A DNA stretch of 5,337 bases from Thermoprotei archaeon. GTDB taxonomy: Archaea; Thermoproteota; Methanomethylicia; Nezhaarchaeales; WYZ-LMO8. Position 1 is the stretch's first letter; every line of letters begins with the position of its first letter. The position numbers and the translations under genes were made by a program. The stretch spans positions 1 to 5,337 of the forward strand of contig QMSN01000081.1 in assembly GCA_003650865.1 (NCBI GenBank). Direction: 5' to 3'. The notes beneath the pieces were generated by a model. It was not told where the DNA came from. It did no database searches and was given only the letters and a program-made list of their open reading frames with translations. Below, one piece after another: positions 5,299-5,337 of the stretch.

Positions 5299-5337
5299 CT
5301 TGACGTAGTTCTTGAGCATAGACTCTATGTAAGCCTC
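5296..5337 (-). CDS. C-terminal end of a convergent gene (partial, unidentified)
   Basis: Read on the minus strand, the last 42 bases translate to EAYIESMLKNYVK followed by a TAG stop, open to the window edge. The frame ends seven bases from the nrdD stop, a normal spacing for convergent genes, and the peptide looks like an ordinary amphipathic C-terminal helix. Thirteen residues are too few to name a family. It could be chance, since a frame of this length is not statistically remarkable; the case rests on position and on the absence of a competing plus-strand gene. Confidence 0.4.
   Translation of the reverse strand, partial: EAYIESMLKNYVK

Noticed and set aside
1..5337. CRISPR array, tRNA/rRNA, transposase, toxin-antitoxin or defence genes
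   Set aside because: I looked for regularly spaced repeats, cloverleaf-like segments, terminal inverted repeats and small paired genes on both strands and found none. Nearly all of the window is coding sequence of housekeeping type.

Overview
This 5.3 kb window looks like ordinary chromosome from an anaerobic, probably thermophilic archaeon, most likely of the Thermoproteota (crenarchaeal/TACK) type. The signs are frequent AGG/AGA and ATA codons, GTG starts with purine-rich Shine-Dalgarno sites, an oxygen-sensitive class III ribonucleotide reductase of archaeal style, archaeal box-A-like promoters and two MoeA paralogues. The sequence alone does not give a genus.

Layout. Positions 1-2032 (minus strand) hold two consecutive moeA-type molybdopterin molybdenumtransferase genes. 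The upstream copy is complete (782-2032). The downstream copy starts inside its 3' end (start at 797, 16 bp overlap) and runs off the left edge of the window. A 63 bp divergent intergenic region (2033-2095) separates them from ubiX (2096-2650, plus strand), the flavin prenyltransferase that makes prenylated FMN for UbiD-type decarboxylases. A 97 bp intergenic region (2651-2747) follows. It contains a T-run terminator candidate, a box-A-like element and several short perfect dyads. It leads into a two-gene operon: a small CxxC glutaredoxin/thioredoxin-fold protein (2748-3008) and, 3 bp later, nrdD (3012-5288), the anaerobic ribonucleoside-triphosphate reductase. The last 42 bases appear to be the C-terminal end of a convergent minus-strand gene.

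How the genes work together. The redoxin and nrdD form a coherent unit. The redoxin is the obvious candidate electron donor that re-reduces the NrdD active-site disulfide, as in the redoxin-dependent class III subgroups that do not use formate. The two MoeA proteins would insert molybdate or tungstate into molybdopterin, and having two copies fits division of labour between metals or steps. UbiX probably serves the archaeal mevalonate variant or other UbiD-family enzymes encoded elsewhere. I see no mobile element, CRISPR array, RNA gene or defence system. The items most worth a second look are the MoeA paralogue pair (key-residue divergence and a near-identical 32-nt segment), the dyads in the redoxin-nrdD promoter, and the cysteine-rich active-site loop of NrdD.
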